Source of the DNA: Rana temporaria | Taxonomy: Eukaryota > Chordata > Amphibia > Anura > Ranidae | DNA: 64,000 nt | Direction: 5' to 3' | Assembly: GCF_905171775.1 (NCBI RefSeq) | Contig: NC_053492.1 | Coordinates: 277,284,938-277,348,937 of the forward strand | Shown here: positions 44,070 through 55,770 of the stretch, piece by piece | Layout of the letters: each line of letters begins with the position of its first letter | How positions within the stretch are numbered: position 1 is the stretch's first letter | The notes under the pieces: generated by a model | Told to the model about the DNA's origin: nothing | The model's input: only the letters and a program-made list of their open reading frames with translations | The model's database searches: none | Made by a program: the position numbers and the translations under genes

Positions 44070-44360
44070 AAGTGAGAGTGCATTGATGGGCACCATGAGA
44101 GTGCATTAGTGGGCACCATGAGAGTGCTTTGATGGGCACCGTTATGCTGAATTGATGGGCACAGTGAGGCTGCATTGATGGGCACCATAAAGCTGCATTT
44201 GATGGGCACAGGGAGGCCGCATTGATGGACACAGTGAGTGTGCATTTGATGGGCACCGTAAAGCTGCATTTGATGGGCACAGTGCAGCTGCATTTAATGG
44301 GCACAGTGCGGCTGCATTTGATGGGCACAATGAGGCTGTATTTGATGGGTACTGATATGC
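44070..44360. repeat. minisatellite, about 24-26-bp unit, GATGGGCAC core
   Basis: Units such as GCATTTGATGGGCACAGTGA and GCATTGATGGGCACCATGAG repeat about 11 times. The GATGGGCAC core is the same word as in the TTAA-element minisatellites at 7240 and 15870. Confidence 0.9.
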
Positions 44361-44516
44361 TTTATGTTAATATTATTAAAGTTGTTATTTATTTTTGGAA
44401 CTTAATTCTGCTGAAAACATTTACCAGTGTAATTTCATGAGATCATTTACAAGGGCTTGTTTAGGGGTGGGGCAGGGGAGAGGTTGGGTGGGGCAACTGG
44501 TGGCGAGTAACTCTTA

Positions 44517-45006
44517 GGCCTAGTACACACGAGAGGATTTATCCGCGGATACGGTCCAGGGGACCGTTTCCGCGGATAAATCCTCTTGAGGATTTCAGCG
44601 GATTTGGATCCGATGGAGTGTACTCACCATAGGATCGAAATCCGCGCCGAAATCCCCTCGCAATGACGTGTCGCGCTGTCGCCGCGATGATGACGCGGCG
44701 ACGAGCGCGACGCTGTCATATAAGGAATTCCACGCATGCGTCGAATCATTACGACGCATGCGGGGGATCCCTTCGGACGGATTGATCCGGTGAGTCTGTA
44801 CAGACCAGCGGATCAATCCGTTGGGATGGATTCAAGCGGATAGATTTGAAAGCATGTCTTCAAATTTTTATCCGCTTGAAATCCATCCCAGGGGATAAAA
44901 ATCTGCGGAAACAGATCCGCTGGATTGTACACACCATAGAATCTATCCGCTGAAACCGATCCGCTGAGATTTTTCAGCGGATGGATTCTATCGTGTGTAC
45001 GGGGCC
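44517..45006. mobile_element. MITE of the GGCC...GTACACACG family, 490 bp
   Basis: GGCCTAGTACACACGAGAGG at the left pairs with a right end whose complement reads GGCCCCGTACACACGATAG. Flanks TTA (44514-44516) and TTT (45007-45009) are a near match. Interior inverted blocks are made of ATCCGCGGAT and CAGCGGAT words. Non-coding. Confidence 0.82.
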
Positions 45007-45065
45007 TTTACGGTTTGGCTAGTGGTTCAGGACTTGACATTTTGAGCCCTGAAGGGGGATATGAT

Positions 45066-45935
45066 TATTATTAATATTATACAGGATTTATATAGCGCTG
45101 ACAGTTTGGGCAGCACTTTACAACATTAGGGCAGGCAGTACAAATACAATACAATTCGATAAAGGAGAAATCAAAGGGCCCTGCTAGTAGAGCTTACAGT
45201 CTAGGAGGGAAGATCAAGTGATACGAAGGGTAATAACAGTGCAGGATGAGCTGATGAAGAAAATAAAAGTGCAGTTGTTAGGTGGAGGCAGAGCAGGCTT
45301 CTCCGAAGAGAAACGTTTTCAGTGATTGCCTAAAATAAGATAGATAGATAGTCTGACAAATTGGGGCAGGGTATTCCAGAGGATGGGAGAGGCTCGGGAG
45401 AAGTCCTGGAGGTGAATATGGGTGGAGGCAATGAAGGAGCTAGAGAGCAGGAAGTCTTGGGACAATTAAGGACAATTAGGTTGGTATTTTGATACTAGGC
45501 TAGTGATGTAGCTGGGGTCATATTTGTGGATGGCTTTGTAACCTTTTGTTAGTATTTTGAATTTAATTAGTTGGGGTGAGTGGCAGCCAATGGCAGGATT
45601 TGCAGAGAGGGGTAGCAGACGCTGAGCGGTTTGTAAGGTGGAGTCTGGTAGCAGCATTCATGATGGACTGAAGGGGGGGGGGGTAGTCTATTAAACAGTA
45701 AGCCAGTGAGGAGGGAGTTGCAGTAGTCAAGGCGAGAGATAACCAGGGAGTGAATCAGGAGCTTTGCAGTTTCATTGGTTAGGAAGGGACATATGTGGCA
45801 GAACCCATTGTCACTGTGTGTTTTGGAGGGGGCTGTGGGCTGGCCTCCTATCCACAAACTATGGCCCAGCAGAAAACAGGAGATTTGGAGGGCTATTTGC
45901 CGTCTCCCACTAACAGGAGACAACGCCACCTCCAG
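45066..45935 (-). pseudogene. older L2/Rex1-like LINE, 3' relic
   Basis: The 3' end carries TTATATAGCGCTGACAG (45091-45107, plus strand), a motif shared with the other LINEs here, preceded by a short ATT-rich tail. Minus-strand translation gives LIHSLVISRLDYCNSLLTGL (in 45567-45929) and IKFKILTKGYKAIHKYDPSY (in 45466-45657), the conserved region after the reverse-transcriptase domain. The catalytic core is missing and the two parts are in different frames. It differs clearly from the three LINEs further left. Confidence 0.8.
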
Positions 45936-46610
45936 ACATTTGTGTCTGCAGTCGACGGTTCAGGATAAATACATACTTTAATTCCACAAAACAATGTACT
46001 TTTAGCTGATAAAGGCATATTCAAGTTGGTGGTATGCCCAAAGCGAGAGGCTACGAGACTCAGGGATAAAATGGCATTGAGATAATGTAATGAAGGTCCC
46101 TATATGAGCTGCATCCCATCCCCCCCCCTCTTGTTATTGTGTTTAAGTATGTTATGTCACGTCACGTAGACAAAAGTTGTGGAGATACATCCCAGTGGGG
46201 GATGTGTAAGGAGGGGCTGCCTGCTTATCATAATCTCTTTATGTGTTTCAACTGTAGTCTCTGTTTGAATGTACAATTGTTGAGTCCCATTGGTTCTTCC
46301 TTGTCCACTAGTGTCCCTAACTGTTTTAGAGGTGTATGTTTTTTACTTAATAAACAGTTTTATGCTCTGCATGTTTATCCCTCAACATCTGTGTGGTTTG
46401 CCTAGTGTTTGGGCGGTTAAGGACTGGTTATGGTGAGTCTGCCAGCTGCGGGTGCGTTTGGAGAAAAGGAGACAGGAGTGAGGTGCCCAAGCGGGGGTTA
46501 TCCAGCATTCGTGACAACGGAGTTTGGAGATGTTGTGGAGGTTGAGGCTCCAAGCTTTGAAAAGGGATTGGATGTGGGGCCAAAAGGAGAGTTCAGAGTC
46601 CTGGATAAAA
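45936..46610. other. unassigned stretch, possibly LTR-like
   Basis: A polyadenylation-like AATAAA word lies at about 46348-46353 in a compact TATA/AATAAA-containing segment (46130-46440). This could be part of an old LTR, but I find no TG...CA ends or duplication, so I leave it unassigned. Confidence 0.25.
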
Positions 46611-46639
46611 AAAAAATTGTGGGAACTCACCCAAGACCC

Positions 46640-46700
46640 CCCCCCCCACACACACACCTCAAAAATAAAAAAAAGTGTGTGTGTGTGTATATACTGTATA
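46640..46700. repeat. (C)n(CA)n and (GT)n microsatellites
   Basis: A C-run passes into ACACACACAC at 46637-46658, and GTGTGTGTGTGTAT follows at 46674-46689. Confidence 0.85.
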
Positions 46701-46749
46701 ATATACATACTCCTTTTTTAACAAATAAAATGCAACATTTATTGTAAAG

Positions 46750-48122
46750 TGCTTTCTGTTGAACCAGCCATCGATCAATGTATGGCTTGATTAGGTAGAG
46801 ACCTAGGGACTGAAGAAACCGCAGTGTGGCGGGGAAAGGAAGTAACTGACACACTCAAAAGGTGCAAAATTATTTGAAGGAAGATCTGAATGATTTTCTC
46901 TAAAACAGAGTTGCAATTACAGGCAATACTGTCCTAAGAAATGTTCGTAAAAAGATATATAATTTTCATTACACATCCACATGTAAAATAAGTATTAGGT
47001 AATACTAAGACTAAGTATCATAAAAAGAAAATCTATACACCTTTATATGCCCAGCTTGACACTGTAACCCTAGGCATGTGTATAATTACTAATAGAGTGC
47101 CTTGAAGCTCTGCCAATAAAGGCTCGATCCTTTCCAGCTTCCATAAAAAAGACTGCCTGTTTTTTTTAAAGCACTGATTTATAATGTTTATGTATTAACT
47201 GAACTGGGCATAAAAAAGCCTCAACCTATAGTACACACCAGGAAATATGATTTGTAAATGCACATTTACAAGTCAAGATATTTAAGGTAGAATTTCAGAT
47301 AAAACTTCAGATAAAACCCCCCAGGTTTGTATTGCTTTCTCTGCCCCTGTTAAGGAGGATTATCTCTAATTTCTGCACTTGTGATTTGTATGGTGGTAAA
47401 AATCTGGTAGAAATTTCTAATTTTGTATGCATGCAGCTCCTATACTATACTATACCACACTAAACTGCAGCAACACCATAACAACTGATGTAAAAATCTG
47501 CAACATTCTCACTTAAATCTATAGCAACAGAAATGTTTCTTCTCTAATATGCAAGTTTTTGTATTTTGTGCCCCTCGATACTTGTTGGTGCTGCTAAATT
47601 AGCACCAGGAGGGATGCACTGAACCCACACACCAAACTACCCCGTAACCTAAAACTTGGCTTTTATTAAACAACTATGTAAAACACGTAAGGTATAATGA
47701 ATTCACAGATACAGAGGCATGATATAGTAATCATAGAGCAAATATCTCCATTTGCCATGTGGTTTCTTTAACACAACTACACATGTAGTTGAGGCAAAAA
47801 CATGTTGGGTTAAGGAAATTTTTGCTTTTTAACTTTTTCTTTAAATTTTTACATTAATAAGCATGTTTTCTATTGGGGCAATATGGACTATGTTGCATGA
47901 GGATTAAGGGAGATCTGTATGTGCTGGTGGAGAAAGGAAACCAGCAGGAGAGTAAAGTATCTAGGCTGGAACAGGCACTGTGGCGTGTTTGGCTTTGGGA
48001 AGGTATTTAAGCCACTCAGTAGCCATAGTGACCCTTAGCACTAGTCCATGCCTCATCCAGATAGTAAGAATTCTTAACAAAGGCAAAAAGCATGTCTGCT
48101 GTTTATGTTTTGTTTAGCTCCC
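46750..48122. other. AT-rich stretch without recognised feature
   Basis: I see no gene, array or element with defined ends. Confidence 0.4.
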
Positions 48123-48126
48123 TTAA

Positions 48127-48417
48127 GCCCTGGTTGACACCAGTGCAGCTTTGAAATCGCGTTACTTCAGCGCAAATTCAAAGCCACCGATCAGTGCAAT
48201 TTGGACCTTGAATTTCACTGCGGCTTGTGAATTCATTTAACAGAAGTCAATGCAAGTTGCAATGAAATCATAAAAACATAGTGCAGGAACCTTTTCAATT
48301 CATGGCAAATTGAGACACAATGGTTTGAACGATTCCATTGCCAGCAATGGGGTGCAACTTGTCATGCAATTTTGAACTGTCAAATCACATGACAAATTGC
48401 CCTGGTGTGAGCCAGGG
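48127..48417. mobile_element. inverted-repeat MITE, CCCTGGTT(G/C)ACACCA termini
   Basis: GCCCTGGTTGACACCAGTGC at the left pairs with a right end whose complement reads GTCCCTGGCTCACACCAGGG. Interior shows CAATTTG/CAAATTG-type inverted words. TTAA precedes the left end but has no counterpart at the right. Confidence 0.55.
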
Positions 48418-48739
48418 ACAAGATGGAGGTAATTATACATATCCTTTATGATTACTATATTATGTCTCTATTCCAATTTGTTGATGTTGCTAAATAAGAT
48501 GTATGGATATTTTTACATAGTTACTCTAGAAGCTGAAAATCACTGTAGTAGAAACTGCTAACACAGTGATCTCCACTAGTTTCTGGGTCCTGTGTCAAGA
48601 AGCTGCCATGCTGCATTGTAAACAAAGAAGGTTGACCTCTAGGCACAAATACCATTCATAAAATGCTTTGTATTTATTTTTTGACTGGACAAGGTGGAAC
48701 ACATGACATCATTGCTCTGCATCTCCACCTTGTCCAATG

Positions 48740-49925
48740 CAGGGCCGATCCTAGGGTCACAGACGCCTGGGTGCAGAAATATTTTTGGCGCCCCCACATG
48801 GGGGTGGTTATCTTACTAACTTCTCCCATTTACAAATGTTTCTATGGCAACGACTCAAACACAGAGATTCTCCCCTAAGAAGTCTTTGTTACCCTGGGGT
48901 CCTCCCATTAACTTTTGACAATGAAGAAAATACAGGAAAGGGAATACACTAATGGGACCTGGAGGGGGGTCTCACTGATGCACACAGAGAGGGCTTCTGT
49001 TAGAGAGAGTCTGTTAGAAAGAGCCCCCAGACATACTGCAAAGATAGTAGAGGAGACGATCAGAGACTGCAGACATGATACAAGAGGTGGTCAGAGACTG
49101 CAGTTCCTATTGATGCAAGTAGATAAAGGCCGACTGGCCTTCTTGACTGACCCAGCGATACAGCAACAATGGTTCCTCTGATTAGGAGTCGGCTCACTCT
49201 GAGTTGCCCGTGGTGACTCTGCTGGGTAGCGCTCAGATCTAGATTCTGGCAATGACTCTGTTCCTTTCTTCACCAGGTATGGCACTAGGCTGTATGGCTT
49301 TCCCTCTGGTGGCACAGGGCAGCAGGGTTCTCTCTCTCTGATGGCGTCCCCTCAGCACTGTCCTCTCCATAGAATGTCCTGGGTGCACTTCCCTGAAAGA
49401 TTTCCTGGGCTCCTGGCTCTCTCTCTCCCATTCAGCTGGGCATGCTGTGTGGGCTTCAGTTTCCGGGTTACAGTAGGGCCGGCAGTCCTGAGGACTACAT
49501 GTCCCACAATCCTCTTCTATAAAGGAGGGAGAAGAAACATAGTGGGCGGATGTGCTGGCAAGCACCGCTCACTAGTACAGCAGGACGAGGAGGAAAGGGA
49601 GGGGGGAAGAGAAGCCCACGGCTGTTCTATCTCCACTCAGAAACATGGACGCTTTGATCTCCGGCTGCTTCGCTCTCCTCCTCTGACAGGAGGAGGGACG
49701 GGGGGTGGGCAGGAAACACAGAGCGGCGACGGCACAGTCTCTCCTCCTCCGATATGCTCCTGTCAGTTGCCGGTGGCAAGAGCAAGCGGGATGGGGATCT
49801 GCAGCACCTGCTACATGCGCTCTGCGTCTGGACACAGACATGGAGAGGAGGAGGGAGGGGAACACTCTGAAGCTTTGGCACCCCACCTCTACGGCACCCC
49901 ACGCACCAGCCCAGGATTGGTCCTG
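48740..49925. mobile_element. hAT-like element, non-autonomous, 1.2 kb
   Basis: CAGGGCCGATCCTAGGGT at the left pairs with AGCCCAGGATTGGTCCTG at the right. CAGGG-type ends point to hAT, but no clear 8-bp duplication remains. The interior contains a 235-codon plus-strand frame (49341-50048) of low-complexity type that extends past the element end and has no transposase motif (no zinc finger or hAT dimerisation block), so I do not call it a gene. Confidence 0.5.
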
Positions 49926-50809
49926 GCAATCAAAGAATGCTTTGCATACATTAAGAAAATGCTAAGCAATCGTTATCTGGCACCAGGGCCAATCGGGTGT
50001 GTTCAGAATGCAGCAGGGCAGCTGCTCAGCACAGGTTCTGGAAGTTAGGGGGATCATTGTTTTAGGGGTATCCATGAGTATGGTGTACAGTATGCATAGT
50101 TACATTGGTCCAAGCTGGATTAGCAGCAGCATTGCTAGCTTGTCTCAGCCTGCCCTGTGCACCTTTTAAGTTGGCCTTTAGGCTACCTGTCAAGTCTATC
50201 ATATAGACCGACACCCAAAGAAGAAGCAAGCAAGGCAAGCGGACAACCCTGTTTCTAAATGTAAGGCAACCAGAATCTTTGTTGACCTGAAACAGGAAAT
50301 GTTGTCACTGGTAGGATCTCCAGGTAGAACATTGAGACAGATTTACAAAAAACTGTAAACAGTGATGTAAGATGCCAAACATATTACAATAGCTTTAGGG
50401 TTTGACGTACACATTAATTAAAAGTGGTGCCTAGAGCCAGACTGGAAAAAGGCAGCAGAAGTAGCACCACACTGGGAGTTGCAGCCTATAATGAAATACT
50501 CTAGTATACTAGCTTTTTACGGTATTGATATGGCTCTTTGGGCACCAGAGGCTGGGTTGACATTGCAAACTCACAAACCTCTGTTGTCTGGGGAAACTGA
50601 TGTGCCAAGGATTCTGCTGCAGTTTTCTGTATCAGGAGTTTGCAAAAAAAATAAAAAATTCAGACCACAAAAAAATATTTTTGCATATGGCATCCACTAT
50701 TGCATTGTTTATTTTCCAGTTCAACAACATTGTTTTATGTAAAGTATAGCAAATTTAAATATTATAAAAAACAAAACAGTGCAATCATAAAAAAATGAAA
50801 ATAACTTGA

Positions 50810-50811
<2 letters not shown>
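49926..50811. other. stretch without recognised feature
   Basis: No gene, array or element with defined ends seen. Confidence 0.4.

Positions 50812-50871
<60 letters not shown>
50812..50871. repeat. (TA)n microsatellite, about 29 repeats
   Basis: A long uninterrupted TA run next to the Tc1-like fragment on its right, as also seen at 971. Confidence 0.97.
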
Positions 50872-50876
<5 letters not shown>

Positions 50877-51060
50877 ACTGGCAACAAGAGTGAGTACTCC
50901 CCTAAGTGAAAATGTCCAAATTGGGACAAAAGTGTCAATATTTTTTGTGGCCACCATTTTTTTTCCAGCACTGCCTTAACACTTTTGGGCATGGAGTTCA
51001 CCAGAGTCCTCTTCCACTCCTCCATGATGACATCACGGAGCTGGTGGATGTCAGAGACCT
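50872..51060 (-). pseudogene. Tc1-like transposase, C-terminal fragment and element end
   Basis: The minus strand encodes DIHQLRDVIMEEWKRTLVNS followed by MPKSVKAVLEKKWW, the typical end of a Tc1-like transposase, then the 3' untranslated part and an end next to the TA run. Nothing upstream of this C-terminus is present: it breaks at 51060 where the next Tc1-like element of another family begins. Confidence 0.8.
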
Positions 51061-51930
51061 TTTTTTCCACATTTTGTCATGTCACAACCAAAAACGTAAA
51101 TGTATTTTATTGGGATTTTATGTGATAGACCAACACAAAGTGACATATAATTGTGATGTGGAAGGAACATGATAAACGTTTTTCAAAATCGTTTACAAAT
51201 AAATATTTGAAAAGTGTGGCATGCATTTGTATTCAGCCCCTTTACTTTGATACCCTTAACTCAAATCTAGTGGAACCAATTGCCTTCAGAAGTGACCTAA
51301 TTAGTAGAGTCCATATGTGTGTAATTTAATCTAAGTATAAATACAGCTGTTCTGTGAGGTTTGTTAGAGAACCTTAGTGAACAAACAGCACCATGAAGGC
51401 CAAGGAACACACCAGACAGGTCAGGGATATTGTTGTGGAGAAGTTTGAAGCCAGGTTAGGTTATAAAAAAAACTAAAACTTTGAACATCTCACAGAGCAC
51501 TGTACAATCCACTATCCAAAAATGGAAAGAGTATGGCACAACTGCAAACCTACCAAGACATGGCCGTCCACTTAAACTGACAGGCCAGGCAAGGAAAGCA
51601 TTAATCAGAGAAGCAGCCAATAGGCCCATGGTAACTCTAGAGGAGCTGCAGAGATCCACAGCTCAGGTGGGAGAATCTGTCCACAGGACAACTATTAGTT
51701 GTGCACTCCACAAATCTGGCTTTTATGGAAGAGTGGCAAGAAGAAAGCCATTGCTGAAAGAAAGCCATAAGAAGTCCCTTTTGAAGTTTGAGAGAAGCCA
51801 TGTGGGGGACACAACAAACATGTGGAAGAAGGTGCTCTGGTCAGATGAGACCAAAATGTTACTTTGTGGTTTAAAGGCAAAACGCTATGTGTGGCGGAAA
51901 ACTAACACTGCTTATCACCCTGAACACACC
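51061..51930 (+). pseudogene. Tc1-like transposase, truncated and frameshifted
   Basis: After a partial inverted repeat (CCACATTTTGTCATGTCACA) the frame opens at ATG 51393 with MKAKEHTRQVRDIVVEKFEA, shifts frame near 51466, and continues in 51481-51930 with the second helix-turn-helix, LPRHGRPLKLTGQARK (GRPR-like), and WSDETKMLLCGLKAKRYVWR (first catalytic Asp; Cys replaces the usual Phe). It stops matching after NTAYHPEHT, so the second Asp and the last acidic residue are gone. The missing outer repeat (CAGTGCCTTGAAAAAG type) is preserved in the copy that ends at 56333. Confidence 0.87.
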
Positions 51931-54285
51931 AGGGTGGGAAGTATCCCTGTTGCTAGAATACAAAAGGCTTAATGGGGAGGATTCCCCCATCCACCTCAAA
52001 TGTGTAAATGGTGGAATCATTCTTTTTTTTTTTTTGTTCAACCTAATGGTTGGGGAGAGAGAGTGGACACTATTCCTTTTATAAGTACCAGCAAGTGATG
52101 CCTGACTTTGCTTTAGTACTGCATAAACTGAAATCCACATCCTTTGGCAGGCAAAACAATTACATTTTATATAATTCAACTGAGTATTTAGCTGTTTGCC
52201 TGTAGTTTAGCTTTTAATACTTGTAAAAGACTTTAAATATTTTGAATTCTGGGTCAAAGGGTTACCAATTTCAGGCTGAACAATAGCTAACAACTAGATA
52301 ACTACACAGAAATGTAATTTAACTTTGTTCATGAAATTGTCAAACAGCAAAATTAAATAATCAAAAGACATCAGGCAAAGTGAATGGGAAGAAAACAACT
52401 TTAGTGTAAATCAATTATGATTTAAACTGAAATGCAGGCTTCCTACTGGTAGCATTGAGTGTTTATCTTACATCTGAATGTTCTTGCAGAGCCTAGAAAA
52501 GAAGAACTTTTTGTTGTGCAAGTTCCAAGAGGTACTAATACGTGTTATTATAAAGATGAGTTAAGATGAATTCTAACAATCTGTTAAAGGGGCATAGGCA
52601 GCATATTCTGTGACCTTGGGCAAAGTCGTCAGGGCTGGCATATAGTCACCAACACATCATGTGGCTGAAACTAACATATTTTCCGGTATGATTAAATTGT
52701 CCAGTCTTTCTTCCTGTCTACCATTGCAATCTGCATGGGTGCTCATTTTTGCTATATCTATAGAGTTTGTGCACTTTTGTATGAGGTGATTGTAGCCATA
52801 TTAATGCACTTGCAACAAGAACAATTCAGTACTGTCCATGACTCTTTTTTTATTTACACTAACATCCAGATTTTGGGGGTTGCTCCCTTCTTAAAGCTTC
52901 TCCCTTGAAGATGGGGGCACACCCTGAAAGATTAGTGCAAACAAAAAAAGTATCATGGACAGTGCTCGGTTGTTTCTGTTGAACTCTCGTTGGTAGATTA
53001 GTTTGCTACATACATAGAATGTGCCCACTTTGTGTCCATATATCTATAATTACATTGCTAGAAGTAGGACAACAGATTTATTACAACCTCAAGGTATTCT
53101 GATACTAAACAGAGCCTTTATGCCCCATCCTGATCATACCTAGTTTGGCTATGGTATCTGGTATGATACTAGGTTTACCAAGTCAACTGAGAAAGGGTAG
53201 CTCAAGACAGGTGCTCTAGGGGGGTTAAATTTATAGATCTGTGGAATTAAAATAGAAATAAAAAAAAAATGAAAAATAAAATGAAAATGAAAATGACAGA
53301 ATTTTGACAGAATTTAAATTTTAATGCTTTAATGTTTTAAACTTTGTAAAGTCTGTCCATAGTCACTGCTTGGTACACAAAATACCAAGACCCACAACAA
53401 AAATGGCGGTAGGTGAACATCCGGGAATAACATAATATAGTAACGGCAGAACAACCATTTCCGTTAATACGTAATTGGCTATCGCTATGAATATCCACTA
53501 TAAATACCCACATGAAGTAGACACCCACAGCCTCCTGATGATGCATGCGCACATGCAAAACGCGTAGAGGCCTATGGGTAATTACTTCACGAACGGAACT
53601 ACATCACACGTCACCTCCACGGCACTTCCGCACGCTGAACAGCACACAACCGAGGCATGGAACGCACGCTGAAGGGACACTGAGCAGTAACGCTGGACAG
53701 ACTAGTGTCGGTTAGGCCCAGGTACATGTGAGTGCACAATTTTTATGTTTATGAATAAAACTGCCCCTTTTTTATACATACTACACCATATGAGGCTTTT
53801 TCTTTTTGGAGTAAGGAAAGAAATTGGAGGTTGGTGTTAATGCAAGGCATTTTCTGCATATTGGTCCGATACATATTTTGGAGGGGAAACGGCATCATCC
53901 CTGCAGCTTGAGGAGATACACACCTGGATATTTATACAGGATATATACCTACCTTGATCTGGTGAGTGCATAGCACATAAGAGGTGGTGGTGACACAAAA
54001 TAAGGGTGGAAGCCACGGAATTTTGATCTATATTTTCTGGCATCAAATCCTTGGAGTTTGGAAAAATTGGACACTTATTTGATGTCACATCACATCTTTT
54101 TATTTATATATATATTTTCTTGAGATTGTAAATTGTGGGATCACATTGGTGTTTTATAAGTATATTGTAGATATTAATTATAGATTGGTTAGTGTTATAT
54201 TTACATGGGTAAAAAGCATTTTTGCACAGAATCAGCGCACTAGTATATGTGCCACATATACAAACACCTATTTCTCTCTAGATCA
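51931..54285. other. stretch without recognised gene
   Basis: T-run at 52020-52036 and A-rich tract at 53250-53300. A segment around 53515-53590 (CTCCTGATGATGCATGCGC, AAAACGCGTAGAGGCC) looks like part of a dispersed repeat but has no defined ends. No gene seen. Confidence 0.4.
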
Positions 54286-54560
54286 GGGATAAAGTTGTGG
54301 AGAATTTTAAAGCAGGGTTAGGTTAGAAAAAAAATCCCAAGCTTTAAACATCTCACGGAGCTCTGTTCAATTCATCATCGGAAAATGGAAAGAGTACGAC
54401 ACAACTGCAAACCTACCAAGACATGGCCATCCACCTAAACTGACAGGCCGGGCAAAGAGAGTATTCATCAGAGAAGCAGCCAAGAGGCCCCTGGTAACTC
54501 TGGAGGAGCTTCAGAGATCCACAGCTCAGGTGGAAGAATCTGTCCACTGGAAAACTATTA

Positions 54561-54996
54561 TGCCGCGTACACACCATCACTTTATGTGATGAAAAAAAAC
54601 ATAATTTTCTGTGAAGTAAAAAACGACGTTTTTGAAACTTCAGTTTTCAAAAACGATGTTGCCTACACACCATCGTTTTTTCACAATGCTCTAGCAAAGC
54701 AAGGTTACGTTCACCACGTTTTTCCATTGAAGCTCGCTTCATAACTAGCTTCTGGGCATGCGAGGGTGTAAAAACGTTGTTTTAAACGTCGTTTTTTGCT
54801 ACACACGGTCAATTTCTGTGAAGTAAAAAACGACGTTTTGAAAAACAACACATAAAATTGAAGCATGCTTCAATTTTTTTTTGTCGTTTTTCACAAGACA
54901 TAAAACAACGTTTTCCCCCACACACGGTCATTTAAAGTGACGTTTTTAAAAATGTCGTTTTTTTTCATCACATAAAGTGATGGTGTGTACGCGGCA
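54561..54996. mobile_element. MITE with exact TTA duplication inside Tc1 relic
   Basis: TGCCGCGTACACACCATCAC at the left and GTGATGGTGTGTACGCGGCA at the right are exact complements over 20 bases. TTA flanks are 54558-54560 and 54997-54999. The same terminus type as the element at 31201. Interior inverted AAAACGACGTTTT words. 436 bp, non-coding. Confidence 0.93.
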
Positions 54997-55309
54997 TTAG
55001 TCATGCACTCCACAAATCTGGCCTTTGTGGAAAAGTGGCAAGAAGAAAGACATTATTGAAAAAAGCCATAAGAAGTCCAGTTTGCAGTTTGCGAGAAGCC
55101 ATGTGTGGGGACACAGCAAATGTGGAAGAAGGTGTTCTGGTCAGATGAGACCAAAATTAAACTTTTTGGCCTAAAAGAAAAATGCTATGTGTGGTGGAAA
55201 ACTAACACTGCACATCACCCTAAACACACCATCCCTATCGTGAAACATGGTGGTGGCAGCATCATGTTGTGGGGATGCTTTTCTTCAGCAGGGACAGAGA
55301 AGCGGGTCA

Positions 55310-55770
55310 GGCCTTGTACAGACGAGCAAACATGTCCGATGAAAACGGTCCACGGACCGTTTTCATCGGACATGTCCGCTCTGAGATTTCGGTCTGATGG
55401 TTGTACACACCATCAAACCGAAATCCCCGTGGACAGACAGCGCGGTGACGTGGCAGTGACGTTGACGCCACCACGTCCGCAAACCCGGAAGTTCAATGCT
55501 TCCACGCATGCGTCGAATCACTTCGACGCCATGCGAGGCTTCTCGGGCCAGCGGACATGTCCGATGAGTCGTACTGACCATCGGACATGTCCGACGGACA
55601 GGCTTCCAGTGGACAAGTTTCTTAGCATGCTAAGAAACTTTTGTCCGCTGGAAACCTGTCCTCTAGGCCGGGAAACTGTCCGGTCGGCCCTACACACGAC
55701 CGAACATGTCCGCGGAAACTGGTCCGACGGACCAGTTTCAGCAGACATGTTCGGTCGTGTGTACGAGGCC
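55310..55770. mobile_element. MITE with exact TCA duplication inside Tc1 relic
   Basis: GGCCTTGTACAGACGAGC at the left pairs with a right end whose complement reads GGCCTCGTACACACGACC. TCA flanks are 55307-55309 and 55771-55773. Interior is close to the element at 24932 (ACATGTCCGATGAAAACGGT). 461 bp, non-coding. Confidence 0.92.

Noticed and set aside
44595..44816. Possible small gene in the MITE at 44517
   Set aside because: The frame lies wholly in the inverted-repeat interior of a non-coding MITE.
46130..46440. LTR fragment with AATAAA
   Set aside because: No TG...CA ends, inverted termini or target duplication could be found; left as unassigned.
49341..50048. 235-codon frame in the hAT-like element
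   Set aside because: Ends outside the element, low-complexity, and lacks any transposase motif. Several opposite-strand frames overlap it.
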